Shown: one piece after another, positions 60,801 through 64,000 of the stretch
Layout: the number at the start of each line of letters is the position of its first letter
Position numbering within the stretch: the first letter of the stretch is position 1
NCBI RefSeq assembly: GCF_003073045.1
Contig: NC_037591.1
Coordinates: 21,795,319 to 21,859,318 of the forward strand
DNA length: 64,000 nt
Direction of reading: 5' to 3'
DNA from: Pomacea canaliculata
Lineage: Eukaryota; Mollusca; Gastropoda; Architaenioglossa; Ampullariidae
Program-made: the position numbers and the translations under genes
Notes under the pieces: generated by a model
Seen by the model: the letters and a program-made list of their open reading frames with translations, nothing else
What the model was told of the DNA's origin: nothing
Databases searched by the model: none

Positions 60801-63462
60801 ATGAAAGGACTGGAGACTTCCTTGACGACGTTTCCTGCCACACAATAGTAGAGCCCAGCATTGATCGCCTCTGAATGGTAGATTGTAAGCATGGGAGAGT
60901 CTTGGCTGTCACCTTCGAAGTTTCCAGAAGTCAAGTCGATGGTCCCATTAACTTTAGCCCAGTAGAAGTGTATGAGAGTCGTTGTATCGCCCAAACCACA
61001 ATCGAGGATGATGGGTGAGCCTCTTTTGACAGACACTTGTTGAGGTGATGTCCTAAACCTCGGTGGATCTAGATTTTAAAAAAAAATTGGCTTGACTGAC
61101 TGGTGACAAAGAAAGTCTCACCTATACATTAACGTTCAAAATGTGATTGTAATTTATCACCCCTCTCCCGAACCTTCAGTATGAAAGGAGGAGAAGAAGA
61201 CAGCTAGGTCCCAATTTTCTGGCCAAACACATCACAGAAATTCGATCATGTAACATTACCACTACATCTTCAACATTTTGAGCTAGCCTTCCCTCGCGAG
61301 CAATTACAGTAGCGGCAACGGAATTTGGCACGCAAGCTGAGTTTTTGATTCTGTGGTGTGATGTTTTCAGCCATATGTGTCCCTTGCCTTCATGCAGTCT
61401 GCTTATAGTAAAGTTTTAACGAATCGAAAAATCTGTGTATATGATCCGGCGAATTCGAGACTTGTAATTTCTAGTGATTCTATGAGTCTTCTGTTTTAAA
61501 TGCTTTGAACAACAAGAAGGCTTTAGTTTTGTAGTTTTGGCAAGTGTGAGTGGCCAGGTAGAATGACCGGTAACTGAATAAATCAGCTTTAATGAACACC
61601 TCTGACCCCAGAAACCAATACTCTGCCACGTCAAACATTAGGCTTGCGTTTCTCATAGACTTCTACCTCAGATCACGTGATCTAGCAAGTCTTTCTGTTG
61701 GCGCGAGAGGCCAACCACATTCGTTTTCGTTTGCGCATGCTCTTAAGCTGATCTGACCAACGCTGATTGAATTAGAGCTGTAAATGCACATGACCTTATC
61801 TAGCCATCATTAGCCTAACACGAATGCTGGGAGAGAGGCCAGGTGGCGATATAAGGATCCATGATCCATAACTGGAAGTAACTTTAGGCAAATTCCCGTT
61901 CTGCCAGAGAGTGTGCTGAAAGGCAGGGATGCCGAGATAATACGTCGGGAGATACGAGTTAGTACTATATTTTCTTTCAACGATTATTTTTACATTCCTG
62001 ATGAAAATAAAATGTCTATTTATTTATAAAATTTGGTGCGTGCCAGTCAGATGACAACAAGCTTCTGAAAGAAGACCTAAGAGAGTGGATTGCGTATTCG
62101 CGACTTCCGGTGACTCACAGTCTATGTGCACCATGAACGTGAGGGTCAGGGTGGTTTTACGATGGTTCACGTGACACAAGACGTGGAAGGTGTGTGACGT
62201 GTTGCCGGGACCAAAGTTCAAAGTTCTCTGAACGTCCACCAGCACAGCTCCGGCAGCAGGCGACCAGCGCCTTGTCTCCGTCTGCGGTCCCCCAAGAATT
62301 GGCGGGTCGGTCGTGAGGTCTTCCGATTGGCTTCTTGCTGCAAGTCAAATCACGAATTCTCCGTTTGAGTTAGGACAGTTTGGATGGCACTGGTTAAAAA
62401 GTGATCTCGTGAATTTACTTACACATAACATTATTCACCCTACTGATGGATTATTAATTTGTAACTAAATGCAAGGAACGTTAGCGCCGAATGCTAGCAG
62501 GCTAGTTTAGGTAAATACGGCAAATTCTTGCCACTATTTACAAGAAAGATTAATTTCCTTTTGGCACATCAGAATTCACGAAATTACAATTAGTGTAAAT
62601 GTATGTTTGAGTCTGGAGTCTCTTTGTCTGATTAACATCACGACATTTGAAAAGTGAGCCAATGAAAAAAGGAAACAGTGACAGGTAAATTCTGCCACGG
62701 TGACACACATCGCGGGTGAACCAGTATAAGGAGAGGTCGGAGTAGATTACAGAACTAGGTGTCACAAATGGAAAGTGGGGCGTTGTAGCTGTAGCCTTTC
62801 ACGTGCAAATGAAAGTGATTTTCTTTTACAGAGATCTGTTCTCCTGATGACCCTACTACCGACAATCACGTTAGCGATAGACACAAGAATGTGCTGAAAT
62901 CTGAAAGTCCTTTGTTCCCTCTCAACTTGTTATATATTGGCACTTACATTTAAAATTTGTAACATCTTATGTAAAACACACACACACACAAGCATAAGTA
63001 CGTATCGAAAGATATACATATATATAAACACATATACACAAGCGTGAATATATAATATACTTTCTCATTCTCTTGAGCATTATTTTTTCTTTTCTCCTCC
63101 ATCTTCCCTCTTCCCTCTTCTCTTCCGAAATCACTGTGTGTGTGTGGGGGGGGGGGAGTTAAAAAAAAAAAGTTCAAGACCGCAAGTTATCTACTTACCA
63201 GGGTCTAGGAGGATGTCGATAACGGGCGAAGAGTGAGCCGCCCCCACGGACTGGCACGACCAGGCCAGACGAGGAAAAGGTTGGGAGAGATCAACTCTAC
63301 TGGGACCTTTAAAGGTAGACATCCGAGGTAAGCCTGTCGTGTAGATCAGAGACGTATCTAAGACTGGAATCTCTGGGGGGTTTTTTTTCGGTGCAATTTT
63401 AGCGCAGATAAATTTTAATGGCTTCAGTCTGTCAGTCACAGAAAAAATCACTATCAGACTCT
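57363..63462 (-). CDS. Immunoglobulin-superfamily type I membrane protein, C-terminal six exons
   Basis: Exons 63462-63199, 62337-62119, 61068-60784, 60482-60204, 58848-58531 and 57805-57363 join on the - strand with every junction in phase 1, the hallmark of Ig-domain exon shuffling. About 600 residues are visible. Five Ig-like modules are followed by one membrane helix (NIIFATFISFLTLALAGTLI) and a cytoplasmic tail of about 100 residues, Arg- and Ser-rich, ending DGSPGP. Typical Ig features are visible: paired cysteines (ILDCGLGD with YYCVAG; TLRCRD with YRCTQT; KLRCTI with LTCIAS), core Trp in FYWAKV, FKWSCD and VRWSH, and inter-domain YPP. The second module lacks a visible first cysteine and is short. 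No signal peptide lies before the first exon, so the 5' end is beyond the window. The family suggests a cell-surface receptor or adhesion molecule; the ligand is unknown. No frame breaks. Confidence 0.82.
58531..58848 (-). CDS. Ig-like domain exon (membrane-proximal)
   Basis: A 318-nt phase 1-1 exon. Strand B is SQSKLRCTIGLSA, the core is VRWSHLLSEE, and strand F is HSGTLLTCIASLGEASS. It ends AEHRLEIT. Confidence 0.82.
58870..59025. repeat. GT/GA microsatellites in an Ig-gene intron
   Basis: Several GT runs and one GA run; overlapping open frames on the - strand are artefacts of these. Confidence 0.8.
60204..60482 (-). CDS. Ig-like domain exon (V-type)
   Basis: A 279-nt phase 1-1 exon. FFGDTVTLRCRDF, EFKWSCD and YLTISAVQLSDAAVYRCTQT are classical Ig strands B, C and E-F. 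It ends LLALHVIP. Confidence 0.87.
60784..61068 (-). CDS. Ig-like domain exon
   Basis: A 285-nt phase 1-1 exon. PPRFRTSPQQVSVKRGSPII, LDCGLGD, HFYWAKVNGT and SEAINAGLYYCVAGN give a complete Ig pattern. Confidence 0.87.
61069..62118 (-). other. Intron of the Ig-superfamily gene
   Basis: About 1 kb with no exon visible; it contains no recognisable repeat. Confidence 0.5.
62119..62337 (-). CDS. Short, atypical Ig-like exon
   Basis: A 219-nt phase 1-1 exon (acceptor GACTTGCAG, donor GTGAGTC). The C-terminal half looks like Ig strands F and G (TFHVLCHVNHRKTTLTLTFM) and reads directly into YPP of the next exon. The first half lacks a strand-B cysteine and the module is only about 73 residues. Confidence 0.65.
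63199..63462 (-). CDS. Ig-like exon, first visible
   Basis: It encodes LKPLKFICAKIAPKKNPPEI and PRLAWSCQSVGAAHSSPVID, ending ILLDP. The donor GTAAGT is good. The acceptor (TTCTTGAG) is weak and was chosen because it keeps phase 1. Confidence 0.6.
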
Positions 63463-63714
63463 CTCAAGAACTCATTTTCAGTCACCCTGCTATTAAAAAA
63501 AACAAAACAACAGTCACTTCAGTGGACCTTAGACTTAAATTCGCTCGTATATTTCTGTGTTAGTACGTGATTATTGTCAGTAGTTAATGATAGCCTAATA
63601 TAGCTATATATATAAAACATAAATCTCCTCTTGAAGCAGACAGCAGACAAGGCAGCTACGTTGGGTTTTGTTCAGTTTTGAAACTAGTTCAGTCCTTTGT
63701 TCTTGATATTTCAG
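63463..63714. other. Short stretch between the Ig exon and the EXOSC3-like exon
   Basis: No signal-peptide exon for the Ig gene is visible here on the - strand. The + strand ends in an acceptor-like tract (TTGTTCTTGATATTTCAG) just before 63715. Confidence 0.4.
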
Positions 63715-64000
63715 AAACTGAAATTGATGCTGCAGAAAGTCACAGCTTCAAGTCTTGCCCACCCATCAATATGTGCTTATCAGGCTAAACGACTTTTCCA
63801 GCCTTCTGCCACACATGACCATGTGGTTGAGGTCCTTGACAAGAAACGAAGGCTCCGTGTAAGAGTCGGAGCTGGAAGATTGTCGATGCTGCCTTTTGGT
63901 GAGATTGAAAAGCCTACAAAAAAAGGACGGCTTTTACGAGCCCTTTGAAACCCATTACACCATAGCTCAAAAGTACATTCCAGTTGATGGTGATCATGTG
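63715..64000 (+). CDS. EXOSC3/Rrp40-like fragment, cut by the window edge
   Basis: One frame reads DKKRRLRVRVGAGRLSM and KPTKKGRLLRA. A frame shifted by one base then reads FETHYTIAQKYIPVDGDHV to the window end. The order (RVRV...G.GL, a K.GRL element, then the aromatic/Gln stretch and YIPVDGDHV) matches the start of the S1 domain of the RNA-exosome cap subunit Rrp40/EXOSC3, which helps channel RNA into the exosome. The break falls at CCC/TTT near 63946-63952 and equals one extra base. The upstream part (KLKLMLQKVTASSLAHP) does not look like the usual N-terminus. It could be a real exon with an assembly error or a decayed copy. Confidence 0.45.

Overview
This window is animal nuclear DNA. It has spliced genes with GT/AG introns and consistent codon phases, long A/T-rich non-coding stretches, many microsatellites, and tRNA-derived and possibly 5S-derived SINE remnants. 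Gene content and repeat style suggest a lophotrochozoan, most likely a mollusc and perhaps a gastropod. That assignment is an inference and no marker gene fixes it.

Layout. (1) 3127-5774, + strand: the last four coding exons of an SLC46/proton-coupled-folate-transporter-like membrane transporter; its 5' part is not visible. (2) 5775-11359: mostly featureless, with one SINE-like remnant and one doubtful exon-like block near 8574-8812. (3) 11376-22952, + strand: a seven-exon model for a secreted, Ser/Thr/Asn-rich, Gln-containing mucin-like protein of about 1,400 residues that I do not recognise. Its long exons contain three frame changes. (4) 26492-32099, - strand: a complete seven-exon gene for corticotropin-releasing-hormone-binding protein (CRHBP). 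The ten family cysteines are present, and a two-CRE plus TATA promoter candidate lies at 33970-34027. (5) 34028-57186: about 23 kb with repeats but no gene I can support. (6) 57363-63462, - strand: the C-terminal six exons of a single-pass immunoglobulin-superfamily membrane protein; every internal junction is phase 1. (7) 63715-64000, + strand: an EXOSC3/Rrp40-like coding fragment cut by the window edge and interrupted by one frame break.

The mucin-like gene and CRHBP are convergent. CRHBP and the Ig gene are in tandem on the - strand. The EXOSC3-like exon lies antisense just upstream of the first visible Ig exon and may sit inside the Ig gene. I see no operon-like organisation. The loci share no obvious pathway beyond three of them encoding secreted or surface proteins.

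The main points to follow up are: the unrecognised mucin-like secreted protein; the CRHBP gene with its CRE-type promoter candidate; the apparent excess of the palindrome TGACGTCA over the whole window; five reading-frame breaks in otherwise well-formed genes (assembly indels, tiny introns or real lesions); and several repeat families (two tRNA-SINE copies, a possible 5S-rRNA-derived SINE pair, an inverted/direct repeat cluster, and two tandem arrays).
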